Shown here piece by piece: positions 52,512 through 60,900 of a DNA stretch of 64,000 nt. The DNA is taken from the NCBI GenBank assembly GCA_963797675.1, contig CAWCQQ010000004.1:1-64000 (forward strand). Direction: 5' to 3'. The DNA is from DASQPR01 sp963797675. Lineage in GTDB: Bacteria > Actinomycetota > Actinomycetes > Mycobacteriales > Micromonosporaceae. The position numbers were made by a program, and so were the translations under genes. The notes beneath the pieces were generated by a model. It saw only the letters and a list, made by a program, of their open reading frames with translations, was not told where the DNA came from and ran no database searches. Every line of letters begins with the position of its first letter. Position 1 is the stretch's first letter.

Positions 52512-54206
52512 ATGCCGCACAGATTGGGATGGATCGCCACAACAGCAGTAGGTGTCGTGGCGCTCGCGGCTGTCATCGCCTACGTCACGCCGTCCGCCAG
52601 AACGCCGCGGCCGACAGCCGGCGGTCCCACCCATGTCACCGTCCGACCGGCCGCGAACGTCGATCGGATCAGCAGCCAACCGGACGGCACGCAGGCGACG
52701 TCGGGCCTGAGCGTGATCGAGTCGAACGCAGCCGATGGCACCGCCGTGAACATGCGAAATAGACCCTTCGCAACGTCGAAGAACATTGACGTGTTGGAGT
52801 CCGGCGACCATGTCACGATGACGTGCTGGATCAGCTCGAAGGCACCGGGATCGGGACTGTCCGCCAAATGGTTTCTGGTGACCGAGTCGGAGCCGCACAA
52901 TCCCGTCCGAGGCTGGATCTCGGCCGATCTGGTCTGGGAGCAGATCCAGGTCCCGGAATGCGACAACGCAGACCTGAACACCGACATCAGCAATCCCGAC
53001 TTCCTCCGCAACAGCGACATCCTTCTGGGGCGGGGAAATATCGCGCCGTCGGGCGGCTACTACTACGCGGTGCGACTCACCGGATTCCCGGCGGGATGGC
53101 GCATGTCCGTGACGTGTGACGGTGTCATGGGGGCCCACTACGGACCGGTCGGTACCATCACCCTGATCGTTGACAAGTCCGGCAATGCCAGCAACTCCGA
53201 TGGATGCCAGGAGAGCCCGGATGCGGCGGTCGCCGACAACGGCGGTGGCACGACGCACGAGGTCATCGTGAACGGGCCTTGGCTCGGTGACGAGCAGATG
53301 GTCTCCGCCGACATCACCTGGAGTGCGGTGGCGAACCCGCCGAACGCCCCGACGCCGAACCCGCCGCCAACGACCGCACACACGCAGCCACCGCCGGCTA
53401 AGACGAGTTCTCCGACGTCCACCCTGGCGCGCGGCGACGGCCGGATCATCAGTGCCCCGTGTGCGAGCGAGGTGGCCGGCCCGAATACGGGCGCCGGGTC
53501 GGTCGCGTGCATACCGAAGGATGCGGTCATCCACATCGACTGCACCGTCCACGGCAGCTCGGTGACCGGGCAGTACGGTGCGACAACGCTGTGGGACCAG
53601 ACCACCTATCAAGGTGTCAGCGGGTACGTGAGCGATGCGTGGGTCTACACCGGCACGTCGGGCGCTGTGGCCGGTGCGTGTACCCCGCCGAGCCGCACCG
53701 GACTGGTCATGATCAGTCCGTGCCTCAACCTCCGCGCCGGCCCGAACGGCGGCACCGCACTCGCTGGCTGTGTCCCCATCAACACGAGAATCTCCATCAA
53801 CTGCACGGCCGCGGGTGACTCGGTCTCCGGGCCGTTCGGCGCGACGACCCTCTGGGATCACACGACGTACCAGGGTGTCAGCGGATATGTCAGCGACGCA
53901 TGGGTTTACACCGGTAAGTCCGGAGCCGTCGCCGGCGCGTGCGCGCCACCGGGCGGTACCGGCACAATCATGATCAGTCCGTGCCTCAATCTCCGAGCCG
54001 GCCCGAACGGAAGCAGCACGCTGGTCGGCTGCGTCCCGGACAAGACGACGATCACCATCGACTGCACCGCCCAGGGAAACTCGGTGACCGGCCCGTACGG
54101 TGCGACGACGCTGTGGGATCACACGACGTACCAGAATGTCAGCGGCTACGTCAGTGACGCCTACGTCTATACCGGCAAGTCCGGACCGGTGGCAGGACCT
54201 TGCTGA
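52512..54206 (+). CDS. Membrane-anchored protein with three four-cysteine SH3b repeats (SH3b-A)
   Basis: About 564 residues. A transmembrane segment near the N-terminus (LGWIATTAVGVVALAAVIAY) is followed by a linker and a first SH3-like unit (VNMRNRPF...WISADLVW). A beta-rich domain (about 165-270) and a Pro/Thr linker come next. Then three tandem repeats of about 87 residues start near 310, 399 and 486. Each has PCxxLRAGPN, GCVP, INC/IDC, LWDHTTYQGVSGYVSDAWVY and TGKSGAVAGAC, giving four conserved cysteines that could form two disulfides. Likely extracytoplasmic ligand or cell-wall binding. AAGGA precedes ATG 52512. The stop overlaps the next start (TGATG). Confidence 0.82.
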   Translation: MPHRLGWIATTAVGVVALAAVIAYVTPSARTPRPTAGGPTHVTVRPAANVDRISSQPDGTQATSGLSVIESNAADGTAVNMRNRPFATSKNIDVLESGDHVTMTCWISSKAPGSGLSAKWFLVTESEPHNPVRGWISADLVWEQIQVPECDNADLNTDISNPDFLRNSDILLGRGNIAPSGGYYYAVRLTGFPAGWRMSVTCDGVMGAHYGPVGTITLIVDKSGNASNSDGCQESPDAAVADNGGGTTHEVIVNGPWLGDEQMVSADITWSAVANPPNAPTPNPPPTTAHTQPPPAKTSSPTSTLARGDGRIISAPCASEVAGPNTGAGSVACIPKDAVIHIDCTVHGSSVTGQYGATTLWDQTTYQGVSGYVSDAWVYTGTSGAVAGACTPPSRTGLVMISPCLNLRAGPNGGTALAGCVPINTRISINCTAAGDSVSGPFGATTLWDHTTYQGVSGYVSDAWVYTGKSGAVAGACAPPGGTGTIMISPCLNLRAGPNGSSTLVGCVPDKTTITIDCTAQGNSVTGPYGATTLWDHTTYQNVSGYVSDAYVYTGKSGPVAGPC

Positions 54207-55216
54207 TGTCAGCGACTCGACGAGGTATGCGGTGCCTGGCAGTCGTCGCCGGAGCCGTCCTCCTGCTCGGATTAGCGGGTTGCGGTGATTCCGGTTCGGC
54301 TACCGAGACCACCTCGACCAGTTCCGGTACGAGCACGACCGCTCCGACGGTGGCACCGTCACTCCCACCGCCGTCGCCCAGCCCCTCCCATGCGGGCGTC
54401 GCGACCCAACCACCGGTCAAGGCCGGCACCGGCCGGATCCTGAGTTCGCCGTGCGCCGATCTGCGCTCTGCCGCGCGGACCAGCTCGTCGCCGATCGGCT
54501 GCGTCCCGCACGGCACCATCGTGACCATCGGGTGCACCGCCACCGGCACGTCCGTGACCGGCCCGTACGGCGCCACCGCGATCTGGGACCACACCACCTA
54601 CCAGGGCAAGTCCGGCTACCTCAGTGACGCGGACGTGTTCACTGGAAAGTCCGGGCCGGCTGCGGATAAGTGCCGGGGCTCGACGCCAGCGACGGGTAGT
54701 GGATGGATCAACCAGACACCCTGCCTCGACCTGCACACCGGCCCGAATATCGTCGCCGTCGTGGTCACGTGCGTGCCGCACAAGGTGGTGATCCAAATCA
54801 ACTGCACGGTACGCGGGACCTCGGTGTCCGGCCCGTACGGCGCGAGCACGATCTGGGACCACACCACCTACCATGGAAAATCCGGCTACGTCAGCGACGC
54901 GTACGTTTACACGGGCAAGTCCGGACCGGTGGCGGCAGCCTGCCCCGGCGTCAAAGCCGACCTCGGAAACGGCCGGGTCAACATGTCTCCCTGCCTGGAC
55001 ATGCGCACGTCGCCGAGTACCGGTGCAGCCGTGGTCCAGTGCGTCCCGGACAACGTCCTGATACGGGTCAACTGCACGGCCAGCGGGACATCGGTAACCG
55101 GACCATACGGCGCCAGCACGATCTGGGACCACACGACGTACAAGGGAAAATCCGGCTACCTCAGCGACGCATACGTCTACACCGGCGTATCCGGCACGGT
55201 TGCGAAGGCGTGCTGA
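54206..55216 (+). CDS. Lipoprotein with three four-cysteine SH3b repeats (SH3b-B)
   Basis: A 336-residue predicted lipoprotein. The signal sequence VVAGAVLLLGLAGC ends in a lipobox cysteine, followed by a Ser/Thr/Pro-rich tether and three repeats starting near residues 78, 168 and 258. The repeats share the same four cysteines and the TIWDHTTYxGKSGYxSDAYVY core with the upstream protein. Its ATG shares a base with the upstream stop, so the two are translated together. The repeats are more alike between the two proteins than SH3b domains in general, implying recent duplication. Exposed on the outer face of the membrane. Confidence 0.85.
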   Translation: MSATRRGMRCLAVVAGAVLLLGLAGCGDSGSATETTSTSSGTSTTAPTVAPSLPPPSPSPSHAGVATQPPVKAGTGRILSSPCADLRSAARTSSSPIGCVPHGTIVTIGCTATGTSVTGPYGATAIWDHTTYQGKSGYLSDADVFTGKSGPAADKCRGSTPATGSGWINQTPCLDLHTGPNIVAVVVTCVPHKVVIQINCTVRGTSVSGPYGASTIWDHTTYHGKSGYVSDAYVYTGKSGPVAAACPGVKADLGNGRVNMSPCLDMRTSPSTGAAVVQCVPDNVLIRVNCTASGTSVTGPYGASTIWDHTTYKGKSGYLSDAYVYTGVSGTVAKAC

Positions 55217-55328
55217 TCTCTGGCGCCTTCACGTTTCACCCGTACAAATAAATGTTCTTCGCCAACCGACCGTGTACGGTGATGGCGCCGATGCCTGAAA
55301 GCGGCGGATGACAGCGCGAGGAGCGCCC

Positions 55329-55898
55329 GTGCACCCCCAACTCGAACACCACACCATCATCGAACTGGACGTGGTCGGATCGGGTTCCCGGTCACCCCGC
55401 CGTTCGCGGGAACTACGTAGCGACCTTCGAGGCATCGTCCGCGACGTGCTCCGTCGGCAAGGCATCTCGTTCGACGACATAGAACGTAAGGACCAGGGAG
55501 ACGGAACGCGGCTCCTGTTTCCGGCCAAATATCCGCCGACCCAGATCGTCGGACCGTTCATCAGCGATCTCGGTACTCTCTTGCGCGAGCACCGTCGACG
55601 GGCGGCACCGGAAGCCCGCATTCGCCTACGCGTCGCGGCACACCATGGCGCCATCTACCGCGATGAGGAGGGCTGGGACGGCGAGCCGCTCAGGGTGGTG
55701 GCTCGACTGCTGGAGGCGGATCCGCTCCGGCAGGCCGTCGCCGATCACGCTGAGGCCGACTTTGCCCTTCTCATCTCGCAGGAGATGCATCGCGAGGTGA
55801 TCCTCGACGGATACGGGCCGCGTCCAGAGGAATTCCAACCTGTTCGCGCCGACGTGAAGGAGATGGGCGCCCGGCGTGGCTCTACGTTGCCGGAGTGA
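55329..55898 (+). CDS. Nucleotide cyclase-like (class III fold) protein
   Basis: A 189-residue cytoplasmic protein. The pattern EHHTIIELDVVGSGSRSPRR, RQGISFDDIERKDQGDGTRL and ARIRLRVAAHHGAIYRDEEG resembles small class III cyclase-like proteins of actinomycetes, in which an aspartate strand, a D-x-GDG loop and an RxxLHxG strand are conserved. One metal-binding Asp (ELDVVG) and the GDG are present, but whether it is catalytic is open. GTG 55329 has GAGGAG five bases upstream. It ends in a GTGA overlap with the next SH3b gene, so it is co-translated with a membrane protein. Confidence 0.62.
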   Translation: MHPQLEHHTIIELDVVGSGSRSPRRSRELRSDLRGIVRDVLRRQGISFDDIERKDQGDGTRLLFPAKYPPTQIVGPFISDLGTLLREHRRRAAPEARIRLRVAAHHGAIYRDEEGWDGEPLRVVARLLEADPLRQAVADHAEADFALLISQEMHREVILDGYGPRPEEFQPVRADVKEMGARRGSTLPE

Positions 55899-56430
55899 TT
55901 CCGGCCCAGGGCGAAGCGGCGCCCATTCCGCCGGCGACGACGCCGGAGCCGTCCGCGAAAGCTCCGACCGATCGGCCGAATCGTGGAAGATGGCGTGACC
56001 GAACCGGGCTGATCATCGGGCTCGCAACGTTGATCGTGGGAATGGCAACGGTGGTCGTCACCGTCGCCAATCCTGAGGCGCGATGCTTCATTGGCCTTGA
56101 CCACTGTTCGGCTGCACCCCGCGAGTCGGGGTCCGCGGCGCCCGACCCGCGGCTGAGAGGTCCCGTCCTTTGGGCACCGGACGCGTCCTCGTTCCCTGCT
56201 TGATCATTCACGACAGTCCCGGGGCCGAGGCGCCGGTCCTTCTCGAGTGCATCCCGCAAAGCACGGTCCTCACGATTCAGTGCACGACGTCGGGGCCATG
56301 GATCGCCGGTCTCATTCCCATCGAGTCGTCAACGATCTGGGATTGGGTGACCTACGACGGCAAGACGGGATATGTCACCGACGCATACGTTTTCACCGGT
56401 CATTCGGCGGCGGTCGCCGGCGCCTGCTGA
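55895..56430 (+). pseudogene. Membrane protein with one four-cysteine SH3b repeat (SH3b-C), frameshifted
   Basis: GTG 55895 overlaps the cyclase-like stop. The first frame gives a Pro-rich cytoplasmic tail, a basic RGRWRDR, one transmembrane helix (TGLIIGLATLIVGMATVVVT) and a short outer linker, and stops at 56203. From about 56165 a second frame supplies the missing domain: GTGRVLVPC, LLECIP, TIQC, STIWDWVTYDGKTGYVTDAY and VAGAC, which aligns with the SH3b repeats of the two upstream genes. A one-base change near 56165-56175 restores a protein of about 178 residues. As sequenced the SH3b domain is lost. Confidence 0.7.
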
Positions 56431-56473
56431 TGGAGTTCCGGTTACGCATTGACGCTCGGCGAAGCACTCACAG

Positions 56474-56495
56474 CATGCTGGCGCATGACGTCCAT
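56474..56495. repeat. 22-bp repeat, copy 1
   Basis: An exact 22-bp copy of the element at 58891-58912, within a 30-bp stretch matching at 28 positions. It contains the palindromes CATGC-TGGC-GCATG and GACGTC. It lies between the SH3b-C gene and the end of the minus-strand MalE-like gene. Confidence 0.6.
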
Positions 56496-56528
56496 GCGGC
56501 TCGCCAGGGAGTGTGGTCCGCCGGGTGA

Positions 56529-58187
56529 TCACTGACCGTCGACCGCGGCTTTCACCGCCTCGGCGGCACGTCGCGCCACCGGCTGTGCGTGTTCGCCGGC
56601 CACGACCGCCGCCTGGGCGTCGCCCAGGATCCGCCACACCCGTTCCATGGCCGGGATCGACGGCATGAGATCGCCGAGCGCGCACAGGCGTTGGTACTCG
56701 CCGATCGCGGCGTCCTGGACGGCGTCGGTGATGAGGGCGACCGGGCTGACCGAGCCCTTGGAGATTACCGACATCATGTGGCTGTGGGTCAGGTAGTCGG
56801 CGAACAGGTCGTTGGCGATCGCCTTGTTGCTGCCGCGGGCGGCGACGAACAGCCCGTGGACGGCGGTGAATGTGCGCGGGAGTTGTCCCCCCTTGAAAGG
56901 CGGGACGGCGCTGACCGCCAGCGGGATCTCGGCGCGCCGGGCCGTCCGGAGGCCTTCGGACGTGCTGATGAGGAACGGACTGCGCCCGGCAGCGAAGCAT
57001 TCATCGGATGCGGTCGGGTCCATCTCGCGGCGGAGGACCCCCCTGCCAGTCTCGCCGAGCCTACGGAAGCGCTCGAACGCGGCGATCGAGCCGGCGGTGC
57101 CGAGCCCGACGCGGCTGGGGTCCCAGCGACCGTCCGCGGTGCGCTCGAACAGCGAGCCGCCGGCGCTGGTGAACAACGGCCAGGTCTGGAACGGATCGCC
57201 GTGCTCGCCGATGCAAACGGCGAGAATCTCGCTTACCCGGCCGACATCGCGCAGCGCCTGCCCGATGTCGAGCAAATCGTCGAACGTTGCCGGCGCGTCG
57301 GGCACCATCTGAGTATTGCGGATGAGCGCGACGGTGTTGGTCGTCATCGGAACCGCATAGAGGCGGTTGTCGATCGTCAGCGCCTCCAGCGCCCAGGCCG
57401 GGAACGCCGAGCGCTGGTCGGGCGAGAGGATCATCGGCTCGACCATGCCGTCGCGCACGAGGGCGCCGGTCCAGTCGTGCGGGCAGACGACCGCATCGGT
57501 CAGATCGGGTTTGCGCAGGTCGGCCATGAACGCGACCTGCGGGTAGCGCTCAGGGTCGGTCTGGAACTCCATCGTCACGCCGTACGTAGCCAGAAAGCTG
57601 TCTTCGAACTGCGTCAGCACGTCGGCGCGTTCGGGGTCGGTCTTGACGCGCAGCTTCGACTCCAGCTCGACCAGCCGCCCGTACTGGTTGCGGAGCCAGC
57701 GCACGCCGGCGGCGTCGGTGAAACTGATCTTCACCCGGCGCATCAGGTATTCGGCGTTGACGCGCTGGTCGTGGACGCCGAAGTCGATGGGGGAGAATTG
57801 TGCGACGTCGCTTGGCGGCACGACCGGCGAGTGGATCTTTTTGTCGTCGGAATTGTCGTCGGGTCCGAGGACCGTGGAGTACACCTGGTAGATCGGTGCC
57901 CCGGAGGCGTTGCGGACATGAGCGCCCCACTCGCCTTTGACATGTGCGGACTCGCCCCACCAGGCGGAGACCAGCGCGGCCTGTGCTCGCCGAGCGAACG
58001 CGTCCTGCGCCAAGCGGGCCTCGTCGTTGACCTGGTCGCGGTGGGACTCGATGCGGTGCGTGCGCCGAGCCGCCACGGCTGCGACCGCGGCGAACATCAA
58101 TGCGAATGTCGTGGCGACCGACGACACCCAGCTCGGGACGTCGCCCCAGATCCCGCGTACGGACGTGAGTCCATCGACCAGCTGCAT
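56529..58187 (-). CDS. Membrane-anchored protein with a MalE-like solute-binding domain
   Basis: A 552-residue protein. One transmembrane helix (about 19-40, VSSVATTFALMFAAVAAVAA) is followed at once by RRTHRIESHR and a helical linker. Residues about 70-185 form a beta-sandwich-like region (WGAHVRNASGAPIYQVYSTV). From about 200 the sequence follows extracellular solute-binding proteins of the maltose type: LTQFEDSFLATYGVTMEFQT, FPAWALEALTIDNRLYAVPM, TNTVALIRNTQMVPDAPATF and FAAGRSPFLISTSEGLRTA. There is no signal peptide or lipobox, and the charge pattern places the C-terminal part in the cytoplasm. No ABC permease genes are nearby. ATG 58187 lacks a strong ribosome binding site. Confidence 0.8.
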   Translation of the reverse strand: MQLVDGLTSVRGIWGDVPSWVSSVATTFALMFAAVAAVAARRTHRIESHRDQVNDEARLAQDAFARRAQAALVSAWWGESAHVKGEWGAHVRNASGAPIYQVYSTVLGPDDNSDDKKIHSPVVPPSDVAQFSPIDFGVHDQRVNAEYLMRRVKISFTDAAGVRWLRNQYGRLVELESKLRVKTDPERADVLTQFEDSFLATYGVTMEFQTDPERYPQVAFMADLRKPDLTDAVVCPHDWTGALVRDGMVEPMILSPDQRSAFPAWALEALTIDNRLYAVPMTTNTVALIRNTQMVPDAPATFDDLLDIGQALRDVGRVSEILAVCIGEHGDPFQTWPLFTSAGGSLFERTADGRWDPSRVGLGTAGSIAAFERFRRLGETGRGVLRREMDPTASDECFAAGRSPFLISTSEGLRTARRAEIPLAVSAVPPFKGGQLPRTFTAVHGLFVAARGSNKAIANDLFADYLTHSHMMSVISKGSVSPVALITDAVQDAAIGEYQRLCALGDLMPSIPAMERVWRILGDAQAAVVAGEHAQPVARRAAEAVKAAVDGQ

Positions 58188-58890
58188 ATCGACGAGAGTA
58201 TCGAGATCACGCTATGACGTGCCCCGGCGACCGTCGCCTGTGGAGGCTCGCACCAGGTGACGGTCGCCGCGGCGCGGCCCGTTCACGCGATGGCGGTCGT
58301 CGCCGGCGTCCCGGTGCTGTTGACGTCGACGACGGTTTTCGTCGTGTCGGCATCGGTGAGCCGGCCGCCGTGCTGAGACAGGGCAGGTCGACGACGCCGT
58401 TGACCACCCACCGGTTGCACGCCGGTCAATGCCGTTGACGCCGCCGACGGGTCGGTCAGTCCGGTCGTAGGCAGTGCCGGAGTGCAAGCGAACGGTTGAA
58501 TCCGCCAGGGTTGCAGATCGCATTGCCGCTCGGCTAAGCCGAGTCGGAGATCGAGGAAATGGCCGAACCGTAGTTCGTGCTGGCGAACACCGCGAAGAGA
58601 TCCTGCGGCTACGGCTCCGAGCACGGTCCCAGTGTTCGTCGCGGTGTCCGGTGGCCTGCCCATCGACGGACAGCACGACATCATGATCCGCGGCTTTGGC
58701 GTCGCACAGGCCCAGGCCGAGCGGCGGCGACCTCTGTTCTCGGCTTTCCAGTACAAGGAAGACTCCCCGGCCAGCGCCAGCACTACCGCACTACGACCGG
58801 CACCGTCTTTGCCTTACGAATTCGCTGATCAGTGTGTATGCTCCAATGACTCTGTTGGGCCGATGCCGTCCCGCCAACTCATGATCACAA
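58188..58890. other. Long gene-poor interval
   Basis: About 700 bp between the MalE-like gene and the gltB remnant. On the minus strand one frame ends LTDADTTKTVVDVNSTGTPA then TTAIA before a stop near 58283, and a second reads WVVNGVVDLPCLSTAAG. These may be parts of one decayed exported protein, but no start, family or consistent frame can be shown. No RNA gene or IS was recognised. Confidence 0.3.
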
Positions 58891-58912
58891 CATGCTGGCG
58901 CATGACGTCCAT
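58891..58912. repeat. 22-bp repeat, copy 2
   Basis: Second copy of the element at 56474-56495, here 14 bp upstream of the GTG start of the gltB remnant, so it may be part of the glt promoter or leader. Confidence 0.6.
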
Positions 58913-58926
58913 CCGGAGCCCGACAC

Positions 58927-59223
58927 GTGACGTTCTCCGCATCCCCATATGCCCAGGTTCTTTATGACCCCGCCGACGAACACGACTCCTGCGGGGTCGC
59001 CTTCGTCGTTGACGCACGCGGCCGACGCGCGCACGCGATAGTCGAGGCGGGCATGACCGCGGTGCGCAATCTGGAGCATCGGCTCTTCGACTACTTCAGC
59101 CCCTCGGCGGCATTCTCGACGATCATGCCGCGTGACTGTAAGCGTGTACTTCAAGCAGGTCGTATGGCCGAACTGTCCGGTCGCGACGTAGATGATGCGA
59201 TCATGGAGGCGGCTCGTGGCTGA
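58927..59223 (+). pseudogene. gltB: Glutamate synthase large subunit (gltB) reduced to its two ends
   Basis: A 98-residue frame from GTG 58927 (GGAG upstream) joins the first and last parts of GltB in frame. The start VLYDPADEHDSCGVAFVVD and GMTAVRNLEHR is the beginning of the glutaminase domain and keeps the N-terminal nucleophile cysteine (DSCG). After about residue 52 it passes to STIMPRDCKRVLQAGRMAE, LSGRDVDDAIMEAARG, the extreme C-terminus of GltB. About 1400 residues of a normal 1500-residue subunit are absent, including the rest of the glutaminase, the FMN and the 3Fe-4S domains. The stop overlaps gltD by 8 bp. Confidence 0.82.
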
Positions 59224-60682
59224 TCCAACTGGCTTTCTGAAACACAGTCGGGAGTTGCCCAAACGCCGCCCGGTGGAGGTCCGGATCTCCGACTGGCGAG
59301 AGGTCTACGAGCCGTTCGCGCCCGGTCAGATCCAGATCCAGGCAAGCCGCTGTATGGACTGCGGGATCCCGTACTGTCACAACGGTTGTCCGCTCGGAAA
59401 CATCATTCCGGAGTGGAACGACCTGGTCCGCACCGACAGGTGGCAAGCCGCCACCGACCGGCTCCACGCGACCAACAATTTTCCGGAGTTCACCGGGCGG
59501 CTCTGCCCCGCTCCCTGCGAAGCCGCCTGTGTAGTTGGCATCCACTCGGACGCGGTGGCTATCAAGCAGGTCGAGGTCGAGATCATCGATCGAGCGTGGG
59601 CCGAGGGCTGGGTCGCTCCGGAGATTCCGGAGCAGCTCACCGGGAAGAACGTTGCGGTGATCGGCTCCGGCCCCGCCGGGTTGGCCGCCGCTCAGCAGCT
59701 CACCCGCGCCGGCCACACAGTGACCGTGTACGAATCCGCCGACCGTATTGGCGGGCTGCTGCGCTACGGCATCCCGGAATTCAAGATGGAGAAGCGGCAC
59801 ATCGATCGGCGGCTGGCGCAGATGGAAGCCGAGGGCACCCGGTTCGTCACCGGCGTCCATGTCGGTACCGACCTGCCCGTCGAGCAACTGCGTTCGAACT
59901 TCGACGCAACCGTGATCGCCACCGGGGCAACGGTTCCGCGGGATCTTCCGCTACCAGGCCGCGACCTGACAGGCATCTATTCGGCAATGGAGTATCTGGT
60001 CCCGGCCAACCGCGTACAGCTCGGCGACTTGGACTCGTCGCCGATCGACGCGGCAGACCAACACGTGGTGATCATCGGTGGCGGTGACACCGGAGCTGAC
60101 TGCCTCGGAACCGCGCACCGCCAAGGCGCTAAGAGCGTGACCCAGCTGGAGATCATGCCTCGGCCAGCCGACGTGCGCCCCGATTACACCCCGTGGCCGA
60201 CCTGGCCGTTGATCTACCGCACGTCCAGCGCTCACGAGGAGGGCGGCGAGCGACTGTTCGCTGTCAATACCGAGAGGTTCGTGGGCGACGAGAACGGCAG
60301 AGTGCGGGCACTCGCGCTGCACGAGGTCCAGATGGTCGATGGCCGCTTCTCCAGAATCGAGGGAACCGAACGCGAGATCCCGGCCGATCTGGTGTTCCTG
60401 GCGATGGGTTTCGTGTCTGTTGACGACGCAGCCAAGGGTGGATTCCTAGACACGCTCGGCGTTCAGGTCGATTCGCGCGGTCGCGCGATCCGTGACGCTG
60501 GTTGGAAATCCACAGCCGACGGCGTATTCGTAGCTGGTGACGCCGGACGCGGGCAGTCATTGATCGTGTGGGCCATCGCCGAGGGTCGGGCTGCCGCTGC
60601 GGCGGTGGACGCGTACCTGTCGGGGTCGTCGACTCTGCCGTCCCCGATCCGTCCGGACACCCTCGCCCTGGCCGTACGCTAA
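59216..60682 (+). CDS. gltD: Glutamate synthase small subunit
   Basis: A 488-residue, apparently intact NADPH-GOGAT beta subunit. It has the N-terminal iron-sulfur region (SRCMDCGIPYCHNGCPLGN; RLCPAPCEAACV), the FAD motif VAVIGSGPAGLAAAQQLT, LLRYGIPEFKMEK, the NADPH motif VVIIGGGDTGADCLGTAHRQ, and GVFVAGDAGRGQSLIVWAI. The length is normal. GTG 59216 has GGAGG seven bases upstream and overlaps the gltB remnant, preserving the usual gltBD coupling. Normally it passes electrons from NADPH to GltB for glutamate synthesis; without an intact GltB beside it, it would need another partner or a second gltB elsewhere. Confidence 0.92.
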   Translation: MADPTGFLKHSRELPKRRPVEVRISDWREVYEPFAPGQIQIQASRCMDCGIPYCHNGCPLGNIIPEWNDLVRTDRWQAATDRLHATNNFPEFTGRLCPAPCEAACVVGIHSDAVAIKQVEVEIIDRAWAEGWVAPEIPEQLTGKNVAVIGSGPAGLAAAQQLTRAGHTVTVYESADRIGGLLRYGIPEFKMEKRHIDRRLAQMEAEGTRFVTGVHVGTDLPVEQLRSNFDATVIATGATVPRDLPLPGRDLTGIYSAMEYLVPANRVQLGDLDSSPIDAADQHVVIIGGGDTGADCLGTAHRQGAKSVTQLEIMPRPADVRPDYTPWPTWPLIYRTSSAHEEGGERLFAVNTERFVGDENGRVRALALHEVQMVDGRFSRIEGTEREIPADLVFLAMGFVSVDDAAKGGFLDTLGVQVDSRGRAIRDAGWKSTADGVFVAGDAGRGQSLIVWAIAEGRAAAAAVDAYLSGSSTLPSPIRPDTLALAVR

Positions 60683-60900
60683 GCCCATCCCGGTCCGTTG
60701 CGTTGACGGATCGGCTCCGCACATACGACCAGAACGCAGTCCGCCACCGAACCAATCGCCGGAGGTCGATGTCGTCACCCGTCAAGGATGGTGAGTCTGT
60801 CGGTACGACGCGGGCTGTAGAAGCGCCGGTCGACGGTGCGGGATGCGTGTCGTTCGCCAAGGCGAATTTTGCCTGAGCGAGACTGTGCTTTCGCCTTCCA

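Noticed and set aside
52323..54122. 599-residue minus-strand open frame opposite SH3b-A
   Set aside because: Its internal repetition only mirrors the SH3b repeats on the coding strand.
52512..55216. Tandem DNA repeats here as a CRISPR-like or satellite array
   Set aside because: The roughly 262-270 bp periodicity is the coding repeat of SH3b domains with codon-level divergence, not a direct repeat/spacer array.
56589..58217. 542-residue plus-strand open frame opposite the MalE-like gene
   Set aside because: Asp/Arg/Val-rich antisense shadow; the minus strand matches solute-binding proteins.
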